A stretch of 64,000 nucleotides of DNA from contig NZ_JALDPT010000017.1 of NCBI RefSeq assembly GCF_022695515.1, positions 1 to 64,000 of the forward strand, in the 5' to 3' direction. This DNA is from Phenylobacterium aquaticum (lineage in GTDB: Bacteria; Pseudomonadota; Alphaproteobacteria; Caulobacterales; Caulobacteraceae). Positions 34,925-43,602 of this stretch are shown here, piece by piece (the first letter of the stretch is position 1; the number at the start of each line of letters is the position of its first letter). The notes below the pieces were generated by a model, which saw nothing but the letters and a program-made list of their open reading frames with translations, ran no database searches and had not been told where the DNA came from. Position numbers and translations under genes: made by a program.

Positions 34925-35595
34925 AGGCCGAAGCCGATTTGAAAGGCTATTTCGCCGAGGCGAAGGGCTGGAACGCCGACCAGCTTCGCAGCGCCGAGCG
35001 CTCGCGCCGGCTGGCATGGGGCGTGGCGGCTTTCGCTTCAGTGGTTGCGACCGTGGCCGTGGGGGCGGTCGCAGCCTTGGCGCCGCTGAAGAGCGTCGAG
35101 CCGTTCGTGGTCCGCGTGGACCGCAGCACCGGGGCCGTCGACGTCATGACGGCGCTGAGGTCCGACAAGCCGCTCCCCTATGATGAGGCGGTCACCAAGC
35201 ACTTCCTGGCCCAGTACGTCCGCGCGCGGGAGGGCTGGCTCGCACCGGCGGCCGAGGCCAACTTCCGCCAAGTCTCGATCATGTCGACGCCCGCCGAGCA
35301 GCAACGCTGGGGCGACGCCTTCCGGCCCGCCAATCCGCAGAGCCCGCAGGTCATCTACGGTCCGGCCGGCGAGGCGCAGGTCGACATCCGGGCGGTGAGC
35401 TTCGTTTCCGATGGCGTCGCCAACGTCCGCTTCCACCGCATCGTGCGTCAGAGCCAGCAGGTCACCGAGAGCGACTGGATCGCGACGATCGCCTACGCCT
35501 ACACCAAGGCGCCGATGGGCGAGGCCGACCGGCTCCGCAATCCGCTGGGCTTCCAGGTCACCAGCTATCGGGCAGACCCGGAGGTGGTGCGATGA
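34921..35595 (+). CDS. virB8: VirB8 inner-membrane assembly factor
   Basis: A 224-residue VirB8. It has a short cytoplasmic segment, a single membrane helix (about residues 36-58, WGVAAFASVVATVAVGAVAAL) and a periplasmic NTF2-like domain with EPFVVRVDRSTGAV, YVRAREGW and ending NPLGFQVTSYRADPE. It nucleates the channel by contacting VirB9 and VirB10. Four-base overlaps join it to virB7 and virB9. Confidence 0.92.
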   Translation: MKAEADLKGYFAEAKGWNADQLRSAERSRRLAWGVAAFASVVATVAVGAVAALAPLKSVEPFVVRVDRSTGAVDVMTALRSDKPLPYDEAVTKHFLAQYVRAREGWLAPAAEANFRQVSIMSTPAEQQRWGDAFRPANPQSPQVIYGPAGEAQVDIRAVSFVSDGVANVRFHRIVRQSQQVTESDWIATIAYAYTKAPMGEADRLRNPLGFQVTSYRADPEVVR

Positions 35596-36443
35596 GAGCG
35601 TCGCTCGCGATCCTGGCCGCGGCGAGTTTGGTGATCGCCTCGCCCGCCGCTGCGCTGGACACCCCCAAGTCGGGACCGTCGGACCCTCGCATCAAGGTGG
35701 TGGACTACGATCCCTGGGCGGTCGTGAAGATCACCGGCGTGTTCCGCACGGCGACCCAGATCCTGCTCGGTCCGGATGAGACCATCCTGCATGTCGCCGT
35801 CGGGGACGCCACGGGGTGGGACGTGGCGGCCGAGAAGAACATCCTGTTCGTGAAGCCCAAGGCTGCCCGGCCGCCGACCAACCTGATCGTCACCACCAGT
35901 CGCGGGGCCGAGACCCGCAACTATACGTTCGAGCTGGCGACGCGGGCCGGCTCCTCGGCGCGGAACACGCCGGACACGGTCTTTGGCCTTCGCTTCCGCT
36001 ACCCGCAGGATGAGAAGGCGGCGGCCGCCGCGGCCCTGACCGGACAGGCCGCCGCCCTTGAGCGGCGCATCGTCGAGTTGAAGCTGGACCGCGCCGTGGT
36101 CGAGGGCCATCGCAACCTCAACTACGGCGTCCAGGGCGCGACCGCTCTGCAGCCGTCAGAGGTCTCCGACAACGGCCGCTTCACGGTCCTGCGCTTCCCG
36201 GCGAACCAGCAGGTCCCCGCCATCTACCAGGTGGAGTCCAGCGGGACCGAGAGCCTGATCCCCTTCGACGTGCGCGGCGAGTTCGTGGTGGTCCACGCGG
36301 TGGTGCGCCAGCTGCGGCTGCGCCGAGGGCGCGACGTGCTCTGCATCTACAACCAGGCCTTCGAGCCCTACGGGGTCAATCCGGGCACCGGCACGGCCGC
36401 GCCCGACGTCCAGCGCACCGACCAGGGAGCGTCAAAGCCATGA
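35592..36443 (+). CDS. virB9: VirB9 outer-membrane core component
   Basis: A 283-residue VirB9. It has a signal peptide ending near SPAAALDTP (about residue 22), an N-terminal domain with DPRIKVVDYDPWAVVKITG and HVAVGDATGWDV, and a C-terminal domain with NYGVQGATALQPSEVSDNG, FTVLRFP and VVHAVVRQLRLRRGRDVLCI. It builds the outer-membrane ring with VirB7 and VirB10. Four-base overlaps join it to virB8 and virB10. Confidence 0.93.
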   Translation: MRASLAILAAASLVIASPAAALDTPKSGPSDPRIKVVDYDPWAVVKITGVFRTATQILLGPDETILHVAVGDATGWDVAAEKNILFVKPKAARPPTNLIVTTSRGAETRNYTFELATRAGSSARNTPDTVFGLRFRYPQDEKAAAAAALTGQAAALERRIVELKLDRAVVEGHRNLNYGVQGATALQPSEVSDNGRFTVLRFPANQQVPAIYQVESSGTESLIPFDVRGEFVVVHAVVRQLRLRRGRDVLCIYNQAFEPYGVNPGTGTAAPDVQRTDQGASKP

Positions 36444-37570
36444 CCGACGCCGCCGATTTCAACGACGTCTCGCCCACCGGGGACGAGCGCAGCGCGCCGC
36501 CCGCGTTCGAGCGATCGATCTCTCCCATCGCCGGACGGCTCGGGTCGGGGCTCGCCGGCAAGGGCGTCGTTCTGGCCGCTCTCGTCGCCGGCTGCGGCGT
36601 GTTCGTGGCCGCCACCTGGGGCCATGAGAAGCCAAAAGCCGAGCCTAAGCGCGACGAGCCCGCGCGGCAGGTGGTGCCGTTCGAGCCGGCGATGAAGACG
36701 TCGTCGCCGACTTTGGCTGCGCCGGGCGCCGACGCCCCCAGACTTGCCGCGACCGATACGGGCCAGCAGGTCCCGGCGATTCAGCCAACGGCGGGCGGAT
36801 CGGCAGCGGCGGCGAACTCCGCCGCGCGTCGGCAGGCGGAGGTCAGCGCCATCCGCGGCGCGCCGATCCTGGCCTACAGCCGGGGCGGCGAGGGGGCCGC
36901 TGGATCGGCGATGCCCGCGATCCTGGCGGCCCAGGGCGGGCCGGCGCGAGAGGCGACCGAACTCGACCAACTGCGGCGCGGCTCATCGATCGGACAGGCG
37001 CGGGCGGCCCGCTTGCCCGACCGCAACTTCCTCATCGTCGCCGGCGCCAACATCCCCTGCATCCTGCAGACGGCGATGGACACCACCACCCCCGGCTACG
37101 TCAGCTGCCTGATCCCGCGGGACGTGCTTTCCGACAACGGGGCTGTCGTCCTGATGGAGAAGGGCACCAAGGTGCTGGGCGAATACCGATCGAGCCTCCG
37201 CCAGGGCCAGCGGCGGCTGTTCGTGCTCTGGACGCGGGCCGTCACCCCGGCCGGCGTCGCCATCGCCCTTGGGTCGCCCGCCGCCGATCCGATCGGGCGG
37301 GCGGGGTTCGACGGCGATATCGACACCCACTTCTGGGACCGTTTCGGTGGCGCGCTGCTCTTGAGCATCGTCGATGACGCGGCCTACGCCGTCGCCGGCC
37401 CCAACAATGGATCCAACATCACGCGGCTGCCCTCGGACGCCGCCGGGATCGCGGTGCAGAACTCGATCAACATCCCGCCCAGCCTGCGCAAGGCTCAGGG
37501 CTCGGAGGTGTCGATCTTCGTCGCCCAGGACTTTGACTTCTCCGGCGTCTACGGCCTGAAGAGCCGGTGA
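36440..37570 (+). CDS. virB10: VirB10 core scaffold spanning both membranes
   Basis: A 376-residue VirB10/TrbI. It has a cytoplasmic N-terminus, one membrane helix around GKGVVLAALVAGCGVFVAAT (about residues 36-55), a proline/alanine-rich periplasmic linker and a C-terminal beta-barrel domain with FLIVAGANIPCILQTAMDT, TPGYVSCLIPRDVLSDNG and IALGSPAADPIGRAGFDGD. It couples inner-membrane energy to the outer pore. Confidence 0.93.
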   Translation: MTDAADFNDVSPTGDERSAPPAFERSISPIAGRLGSGLAGKGVVLAALVAGCGVFVAATWGHEKPKAEPKRDEPARQVVPFEPAMKTSSPTLAAPGADAPRLAATDTGQQVPAIQPTAGGSAAAANSAARRQAEVSAIRGAPILAYSRGGEGAAGSAMPAILAAQGGPAREATELDQLRRGSSIGQARAARLPDRNFLIVAGANIPCILQTAMDTTTPGYVSCLIPRDVLSDNGAVVLMEKGTKVLGEYRSSLRQGQRRLFVLWTRAVTPAGVAIALGSPAADPIGRAGFDGDIDTHFWDRFGGALLLSIVDDAAYAVAGPNNGSNITRLPSDAAGIAVQNSINIPPSLRKAQGSEVSIFVAQDFDFSGVYGLKSR

Positions 37571-37574
37571 GGCG

Positions 37575-38576
37575 ATGGCCCACGACACCGCCATCCTGGA
37601 GCACTATCTGAAGCCGCTTCAGGCTTGCCTGCAGCCGGCCGGGGTGACGGAGGTCGTGGTCAACCGGCCGGGCGAGCTGGGGATCGAGCACGAGGGCGGC
37701 TGGGAGTGGCGCGCGGCGCCCGACCTGACCGAGACCTGGCTCTCAACCCTGGCCAAGGCCGCCGCCGCCTTCACCGCCCAGGACGTCACCCCCGAGACGC
37801 CGATCTGCTCGACGGTGCTGCCAGGCGGCGAGCGCTGCCAGATCGTCATCCCGCCGGCGGCCGAGCGGCTGTCGCTGACGCTGCGAAAGCCGTCGGCGAC
37901 GACCTTCGACCTCGACGCCTTTGCCCGCAACGGCCTGTTCGATGATGTCGCTGTGGCGACCAACGACCTGTCCGCCGACGAAACGGGCCTCCTGGCCTTA
38001 CGCGACGCCGGCGATTGGCCGGCCTTCTTCCGGCTCGCCGTGCGCAGCCGGCGCAATGTGCTGATTTCCGGCGCCACCGGCTCGGGCAAGACCACCTTCG
38101 CCAAGGGGCTGGTGCGGCTGATCCCCGATGGCGAGCGGCTGCTCACCATCGAAGATGCTCGCGAGCTCACGGTGCCGCACCGTAACGCCGTGCATCTGCT
38201 CTACGCCAAGGACGGGCAAGGGCTCGCCAAGGTCGGCGCCAAGCAGCTTCTGGAGAGCGCCCTGCGCATGCGGCCCGACCGAATATTGCTGCAGGAGCTG
38301 CGCGACGGGACGGCCTTCTTCTACCTGCGCAACGTCAACACTGGCCATCCCGGCTCGATCACCACCATCCACGCCGACAGCGCCACCCTCGCCTTTGAGC
38401 AACTCACCTTGCTGGTGAAGGAGTCCGAAGGCGGCCGGGACCTGGCGCGCGACGACATCCGCTCGCTGCTGCACATGCTCGTCGATGTCGTGGTTCAGCT
38501 GCGCCGGATCGACGGCCGCTTTCGCATGACGGAGGTCTGGTATGACCCGCTTCGCAAGCGCGCCCTGGCCGCTTAA
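37575..38576 (+). CDS. virB11: VirB11 hexameric ATPase
   Basis: A 333-residue traffic ATPase. Walker A ISGATGSGKTTFAKGL is near residue 165, with ERLLTIEDARELTVPH, an Asp box region MRPDRILLQELRDGTAFFY and a His box GHPGSITTIHADS. It drives the switch between pilus building and DNA transfer at the inner membrane. It starts four bases after virB10, and its 3' end overlaps virD4 by 35 bases. Confidence 0.93.
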   Translation: MAHDTAILEHYLKPLQACLQPAGVTEVVVNRPGELGIEHEGGWEWRAAPDLTETWLSTLAKAAAAFTAQDVTPETPICSTVLPGGERCQIVIPPAAERLSLTLRKPSATTFDLDAFARNGLFDDVAVATNDLSADETGLLALRDAGDWPAFFRLAVRSRRNVLISGATGSGKTTFAKGLVRLIPDGERLLTIEDARELTVPHRNAVHLLYAKDGQGLAKVGAKQLLESALRMRPDRILLQELRDGTAFFYLRNVNTGHPGSITTIHADSATLAFEQLTLLVKESEGGRDLARDDIRSLLHMLVDVVVQLRRIDGRFRMTEVWYDPLRKRALAA

Positions 38577-40407
38577 GGCCGCCTATGTCGGCACGCTGGC
38601 GACGGCCGGCGTCGCTTTGCTCGGCGGGCTCGCCGCCGTCATCGCCCTGGCGGGGCTCAAGCGCCTGTCGCCCGACATCGACCCGGCGCAGGTCCCGGCC
38701 TGGTTCTGGTACTTCCGCGACGACCCCCAGGTGCGCCGATGGGTCGGGGTCGGCCTGCTGTCCGCGTTCGGCGGCGCCGGTGTCATCACGGTCGGGATCA
38801 TCCGCAACCAGCGGCCGCCGCTGCATGGCGCCGCCCGTTGGGCCAGCGAAGCCGAGCTTGTCAGCGCCAGCCTTCGGTCGCGCCAGGGCATTGTTCTCGG
38901 CCGAAAGAGCGGCCGGCTCTTGGTGTTCGGCGGCTCCGAGCACGTCATGCTCCATGCGCCGACGCGCAGCGGCAAGGGCGTCGGGGTGGTCATCCCGAAC
39001 CTGCTGACCTGGCCGGACTCGGTCGTGGTGCTCGACGTCAAGCGCGAGAACTGGGAGGCCAGCGCCGGCTTCCGCGCCGCCCATGGCCAGGACGTCGTCT
39101 TGTTCGATCCCCTCGACCCGGAGGGCCGCACGGCGCGGTTCAATCCGCTGGGTCATATTGACCGGGCGGACCCGGTCGCCGTGCTCGACGAGCTACAGAA
39201 GCTCGCCGTGATGTTGTTTCCGCCGCCGCAACACGGCGACCCGTTCTGGGCTGAGGCGGCGCGGACGGGCCTGATCGGCGTCGGCGCCTACGTCGCCGAA
39301 ACCCCGGAGCTGCCCTTCAGCCTGGGCGCCATCTATCGCCAGCTCACCCACGGTGATCCGCGCAGCCGCCTGCCGGAGGAAGTGAAGGCGCGCGCCGCGG
39401 CCGGGCGGCCGCTCTCCTACGGCTGCGTCAGCGCCGTCTCAGACTTCTGTTCGGCCTCCGAGAACACCTTCGCCTCGATCAAACAGACCATCACCGCGCG
39501 GATGAACCTCTGGCTCAATCCCCGCGTCTGCGCCGCGACTGACGCCAGCGACTTCGACCTGCGGGACCTGCGCGAGCGCCGGATGTCGCTCTATCTCGGC
39601 GTCTCGCCAGACAACCTGACCCGCGTGGCGCCGCTCTACAATCTGCTGCTGCAGCAACTCGTGGACTTAAACACCCGGGAGCGGCCGACCGCCGAGCGGC
39701 ACGCCGTCCAAGTGCTGATGGTCATGGACGAGTTCGCGCGGCTCGGCCACGCCGCCGTCATCGCCCACGGCTTCTCCTATGTCGCCGGCTATGGCCTGCG
39801 ACTTCTCCCTGTACTGCAAAGCCCCGCGCAGTTGAGGGCGGAATACGGTCCGGACCTGGCCGAGGAGATCATGGCTAACTGCGGCCTGGAGATCGCCTTC
39901 GCGCCCAAGGAGCTGAAGGTCGCCCAGGACCTCTCCGAACGCCTGGGCTTCTGGACCTACTCGAGCCGCTCCCACAGCCGCCCAACCCTGCTGTCCGGAG
40001 GCCGGCGCAGCACCACCGAGTCCGATCAGCGCCGGGCTCTGATGATGCCGCAGGAACTGATCCAAATGGACCCTGGCCAGCTGATCCTGCTTCGGGCCGG
40101 GATGCCGCCGGTGCGTGGCCGGAAGATCCAGTACTGGCGGGAGAAGGCGTTCAGCACGCGCGTCGCCGCGCCGCCGGTCGTCGCCGCCCATCCGGCCATT
40201 GCCGCCGGCGTCTCAAGCGCGCCGCCGGTATCAGCCGCGACGCCCGGCCCGGACCTTCTCAGTCTCGACCTTGTCGCTCCCGCCCTGGAGGCGGCTGGGT
40301 TTGAGCCCCTGCCGACTGAAGGCGCGACCGACGCCGAGGTCGAGAGCTGGGTGGAGCGCTTCATTGATGCGTCGGTGACCCGAGAGGAGGTCGACCATGG
40401 CCGGTGA
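38542..40407 (+). CDS. virD4: VirD4/TraG type IV coupling protein
   Basis: A 621-residue coupling ATPase that delivers the relaxosome to the channel. Two N-terminal membrane helices (AYVGTLATAGVALLGGLAAV and VGVGLLSAFGGAGVITVGI), Walker A MLHAPTRSGKGVG near residue 138 and Walker B VLMVMDEFARLG near 390 are visible. The ATG at 38542 follows GGAGG. The C-terminal 90 residues are a low-complexity, acidic tail that may bind substrates. It lies just after virB11, so transfer and channel genes form one operon. Confidence 0.92.
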   Translation: MTRFASAPWPLKAAYVGTLATAGVALLGGLAAVIALAGLKRLSPDIDPAQVPAWFWYFRDDPQVRRWVGVGLLSAFGGAGVITVGIIRNQRPPLHGAARWASEAELVSASLRSRQGIVLGRKSGRLLVFGGSEHVMLHAPTRSGKGVGVVIPNLLTWPDSVVVLDVKRENWEASAGFRAAHGQDVVLFDPLDPEGRTARFNPLGHIDRADPVAVLDELQKLAVMLFPPPQHGDPFWAEAARTGLIGVGAYVAETPELPFSLGAIYRQLTHGDPRSRLPEEVKARAAAGRPLSYGCVSAVSDFCSASENTFASIKQTITARMNLWLNPRVCAATDASDFDLRDLRERRMSLYLGVSPDNLTRVAPLYNLLLQQLVDLNTRERPTAERHAVQVLMVMDEFARLGHAAVIAHGFSYVAGYGLRLLPVLQSPAQLRAEYGPDLAEEIMANCGLEIAFAPKELKVAQDLSERLGFWTYSSRSHSRPTLLSGGRRSTTESDQRRALMMPQELIQMDPGQLILLRAGMPPVRGRKIQYWREKAFSTRVAAPPVVAAHPAIAAGVSSAPPVSAATPGPDLLSLDLVAPALEAAGFEPLPTEGATDAEVESWVERFIDASVTREEVDHGR

Positions 40408-41065
40408 CATAGATCGCAATCAGATCGACAGCGAGGGCCGTGGCCGCTCGATGAACAAGGGCGACGTACCCGATCCGGTGCGCCGACGGTACTACGTCGA
40501 TGAGCGTGGCGGCCCGGGTCTCGGCTTCTACGCCGACGCCCGCATCCAAACGGCGGCCTTCCGGGACCTCGGCGCACGGTTGGTCTCGCCCCGCGCCGAC
40601 CCCAACGCGATCCGCGACATGGCCGCGGTGGCCCATCATCGCGGCTGGACGGTGGTGGTGGTGCATGGCGAGGCGGAGTTCCGCCGCGAAGCCTGGCTGA
40701 GGTCGGCGGCCCTCGGCATGGAAGTGCGTGGCTACCAACCCACCGAGCGGGACCGCCAGGAACTCGAACGCCGCTTGGCGGCTCAGGCGCGGCAAGCCGC
40801 GCGCACTGCGAACGAACGGCCGGAGCGGGGTGACGCCGAAACCCGCGACAGCGCCGCCGCCGGTCGCGCCAATATGCGAGTTGTCGAGGCCGTCGTCCGC
40901 GCCAGGGTCGGGGACCGGCCGGCGCAGGACCGCATGCTATCGGCCGCCCGTGAACGGTTGGCGTCCTGGTTGGAGCAGGGCGTCCGGGTTCGTCCCGTCG
41001 ACGTCGCCCGGTCTCAGCCTGTCCAGGACTCCCAGCGCTCGCGTGACCGGCAGCGGAGCCGCTAG
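40397..41065 (+). CDS. LPD7-domain protein (relaxase-associated)
   Basis: A 222-residue protein whose first 120 residues match the large polyvalent protein-associated domain 7: RRYYVDERGGPGLGFYADAR, AAFRDLGARLVSPRADPN, IRDMAAVAHHRGW and EVRGYQPTERDRQELERRL. This domain is common in relaxases and other proteins of conjugative elements. The C-terminal half is basic and arginine-rich, consistent with DNA binding. It overlaps virD4 by 11 bases. Confidence 0.82.
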   Translation: MAGDIDRNQIDSEGRGRSMNKGDVPDPVRRRYYVDERGGPGLGFYADARIQTAAFRDLGARLVSPRADPNAIRDMAAVAHHRGWTVVVVHGEAEFRREAWLRSAALGMEVRGYQPTERDRQELERRLAAQARQAARTANERPERGDAETRDSAAAGRANMRVVEAVVRARVGDRPAQDRMLSAARERLASWLEQGVRVRPVDVARSQPVQDSQRSRDRQRSR

Positions 41066-41194
41066 CGGATCGGCGCGGCAGGTGATCGTCGGCGGCAGGA
41101 AGTATTGGCCCAGGCTTGAGTCGTCGCGTCCGGTTCGTAATATGTAGTCTGGAGACCGTGGTTTCATCGGCCACAGAAGTGTCCCGCTTCCCTG

Positions 41195-41458
41195 ATGAAG
41201 GGAAGGGCGCTTCTGGCTTGGAATCTGCGGGCGTTACGCACCGCTAAGTCGCTCTCGCAGGAGCGGCTGGCGATCGACGCTGGCGTCGACCGAGCCTGGG
41301 TGAGCGAACTTGAGCGAGAGCAGGGCAACACTTCCGTCGATCTGCTCGACCGCCTCGCCGAGGCCCTCGGCGTGCCGATCGCGGATCTGTTCGCGGAACC
41401 CGCCCCCGACGCCGACAAGCCCCAGCCCCTGCGCAGCGGCCGACGCCCTCGCGACTGA
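41195..41458 (+). CDS. XRE-family helix-turn-helix regulator
   Basis: An 87-residue Cro/C1-type DNA-binding protein: LRTAKSLSQERLAIDAGVDR, WVSELEREQGNTSVDLLDRL and AEALGVPIADLF give all five helices. It probably represses transfer or maintenance genes of the element. The 41066-41194 gap before it contains a short AT-rich segment (GTAATATGTAGT) that may be its promoter. The ATG at 41195 is preferred; an in-frame GTG lies 36 bases upstream. Confidence 0.88.
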   Translation: MKGRALLAWNLRALRTAKSLSQERLAIDAGVDRAWVSELEREQGNTSVDLLDRLAEALGVPIADLFAEPAPDADKPQPLRSGRRPRD

Positions 41459-41479
41459 TCGCGCTGCGGGGTAGGGCCG

Positions 41480-41692
41480 GTGGATCGGGCCCTCGTCTGT
41501 GCGCACGGCAAGATGGTGGCGATGGTCGCCAGCGTGCTGCAGGCCTCAGGCGTCACGACCACGGATGAGTTCGCCCGGCTGCTGAAGGTGTTCGCCGAGA
41601 CGGTTGGCGAAGCGGATGCCGAGCAGGCGGAGATTTTGGAGCTGTGGTCTGAGACGGTTGCCGCGATGTTGCCGCCGCAGCCCAAGCACTAG
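41480..41692 (+). CDS. Small hypothetical protein after the XRE regulator
   Basis: A protein of about 70 residues (GTG at 41480, or ATG at 41513). It is helical, with VASVLQASGVTTTDEFARLL and EILELWSETVAAMLP, and has no recognised family. Close spacing to the XRE gene suggests cotranscription. It may be an accessory factor; no function can be assigned. Confidence 0.55.
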   Translation: MDRALVCAHGKMVAMVASVLQASGVTTTDEFARLLKVFAETVGEADAEQAEILELWSETVAAMLPPQPKH

Positions 41693-41723
41693 CGGATCGC
41701 CGGAAATTCGATTGAGCGAGAGC

Positions 41724-43217
41724 CTATCCCTCGCTCGATCCGAGCGTGGCTCGCTCCCTTTTGTCCCGCTTCGCGTCGGGATCTTCAACCGGCTCGACTG
41801 CCTCGATGAACTCGGCGACGTAGTCGGGCGGAAGGCCGTGCTCCTGGCTGCCAGCCAGGACGTGGTCCTTATACCAGCTGTAGGGCTTCAGGGCCTCGTC
41901 AATGGCGTCCGGTGAGGCGAGGTAAGTCAGCACTTTCCGCCGGCGGCCCTTGTCGTTGATGACCGTGACCACCTTGGCGTCATAGCCCTTTCCCGCGCCC
42001 TCGTGCCTGTCGAGGGCACCGCGTTCGGACGGGTCGAAGCTGAACAGCACGCCGATGACGGCGCTATCATCATCGGAGGTGGCGAAGGCGTCGCACTTCG
42101 CGGATTTGTCCTTGCTGAGCTTGTGAAAGCGCAGCGTGTGGCCGGGGAGGTTGGCAAGGCCCAGCGGCTTGGCGCTCGGCGTGCGCGCCCGCAGCCGCGC
42201 CGTCGACATGTTGGACCCGTAGGCGAAATATTCGGTCATCTCCGGGGTGCCGCTTTCGGTGTCCTCCGAGGCCTCGACCTCCGGGTCGCCCGGCTGGCGG
42301 ATGGCGCGCAGCGGAACGGTCATGATGCTGTGGTCATGGGTCTCCTCGCCTTCGCGGGTGATGATCTGTTGGCTGTCCTCGACGTCGAGGATCGGAACGG
42401 GCCTGCCGGCCCAGCCGCAGTCGGCGCAGCGAGGCCGCTCCCACAGGACCCCCGGCGCGGCGGTGTTCTCGCCCTGCTCGGGTTCCAGGTGCGGCGAGCC
42501 GCAGTCGGGGCAAGCTTCGGGCACGCCGCGCAGGCCGCGAAGGATCAGGGACGAGGCCATGCCGATGGCGTGCTGGATCAGGCCGTGCGCCAGCTCGGCG
42601 TCGACCCAGGTGGCAGACTTCGAATGGGTCAGCCAGTTGGAGAACGTCCAGGCCGACTCGAGCGCGCCCTTCAGGACTCCGCGGCGCTCCTTGTTGGTCT
42701 CGCCCTGCATCAGCTCGTTGACGATGATCTCCGTCCAGGCCCGAAAGTTCGCGCGCTGGGGCGGGGCCTCGGTCCAGACCGCCGCGTCCTGGGCGACGCC
42801 GATCAGCTGGAGCAGGGTTTCTCGGCAGCGGACCCCGACCGCTTGATAGCCGGCGAGATTGTGGGCCTGGGCGACCGCGTCGCCGGCCTCTTCCATCATC
42901 TCGTAGACGCGGCCGAACGGGAGCAGCCGGACGTCGTCGCGCTGCTGCTCCTCCGTGCGGGGGATCCGCAGGATCAGGCCGATATGGAAGGTCAGCGCCA
43001 GGTCCATGTTGGGGAACTGCTGCTGGGAGTAGAGATTGGTGTTGCCGGTGATGACCCACCAGCGCTCCTTGTTCGTATGGATGTCCCACACGTCGTGGCG
43101 GGTGTTCAGCACCGCCTCCGAATAGACCTTCTGCAGGAAGGTTACTTCGAGATCGGGCGCCTGCCATTCGAAATATTCTCGAACGGTCTCGATCTCCTCC
43201 TCGCTGGCTTTCAGCAT
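41724..43217 (-). CDS. Zinc-ribbon protein fused to a gamma-glutamylcyclotransferase-like domain
   Basis: A 497-residue protein starting at MLKASEEEIETV (43217). Residues 1-225 are a helical domain I do not recognise. A four-cysteine zinc ribbon follows (CPDCGSPH near 233, CADCGW near 262). The C-terminal part from about 329 is a GGCT/AIG2 fold: YFAYGSNMSTARLRART, then a Glu in LDRHEGAGKGYD near 405, the usual catalytic acid. GGCT domains cleave gamma-glutamyl compounds; the fusion partner suggests another substrate or a sensor role. It lies at the left edge of the cargo hot spot, divergent from the dinB promoter. Confidence 0.75.
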   Translation of the reverse strand: MLKASEEEIETVREYFEWQAPDLEVTFLQKVYSEAVLNTRHDVWDIHTNKERWWVITGNTNLYSQQQFPNMDLALTFHIGLILRIPRTEEQQRDDVRLLPFGRVYEMMEEAGDAVAQAHNLAGYQAVGVRCRETLLQLIGVAQDAAVWTEAPPQRANFRAWTEIIVNELMQGETNKERRGVLKGALESAWTFSNWLTHSKSATWVDAELAHGLIQHAIGMASSLILRGLRGVPEACPDCGSPHLEPEQGENTAAPGVLWERPRCADCGWAGRPVPILDVEDSQQIITREGEETHDHSIMTVPLRAIRQPGDPEVEASEDTESGTPEMTEYFAYGSNMSTARLRARTPSAKPLGLANLPGHTLRFHKLSKDKSAKCDAFATSDDDSAVIGVLFSFDPSERGALDRHEGAGKGYDAKVVTVINDKGRRRKVLTYLASPDAIDEALKPYSWYKDHVLAGSQEHGLPPDYVAEFIEAVEPVEDPDAKRDKRERATLGSSEG

Positions 43218-43446
43218 TCCCAGGCCTCGGCTGCAGTGATGTGTTGCGCCGACCTTAGTCCGTCGCGCGTGATCGAGGGAGGTGGGGAAAGCCTTCCCCT
43301 GCGGCCGAGCCTTGAAGTCTCGGCCGACCCCTTCCAGCGGGGACACCCCGCAACGCCCCGGCAAGGAGAGCGCCGGTAGGCGCGCTTGGCGGCAGCGCGC
43401 ACTCGCGTCTTTGTTGCCACGCGGGTGCCGCCTCACATGGTCAGAT

Positions 43447-43461
43447 GTTTCGTCTTTGTTC
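43447..43461 (+). promoter_or_regulatory. LexA (SOS) box upstream of the dinB remnant
   Basis: GTTT-N7-GTTC matches the Caulobacter-type LexA box GTTC-N7-GTTC in seven of eight positions, 21 bases before the dinB-like ATG. dinB is a classical SOS gene, so context supports the site. The remaining 43218-43446 sequence holds no gene I can support. Confidence 0.55.
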
Positions 43462-43482
43462 TTGTGCTAATTCATTGAACCC

Positions 43483-43602
43483 ATGAGTGAGGCCCGAATC
43501 CGCAAGACCATCCATATCGACATGGACGCGTTCTATGCGTCGGTCGAACCTTGGAATGAGGGGAGGCTTGTTGAATTGGACCTTGGGGAGAGAGCCGCCT
43601 AG
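43483..43602 (+). pseudogene. dinB: DNA polymerase IV (dinB) 5' remnant acting as a leader ORF
   Basis: The ATG at 43483 opens a 39-codon frame beginning MSEARIRKTIHIDMDAFYAS-VE, the conserved N-terminus of DinB with its catalytic-site Asp and DMDAFYASVE motif. After codon 22 the sequence leaves the family (PWNEGRLVELDL) and stops at TAG 43600-43602. The gene was therefore cut near 43548 by insertion or deletion. The stop overlaps the GTG of the next gene (TAGTG), so the stub may now be a translated leader for the nuclease-NTPase gene. Confidence 0.85.
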
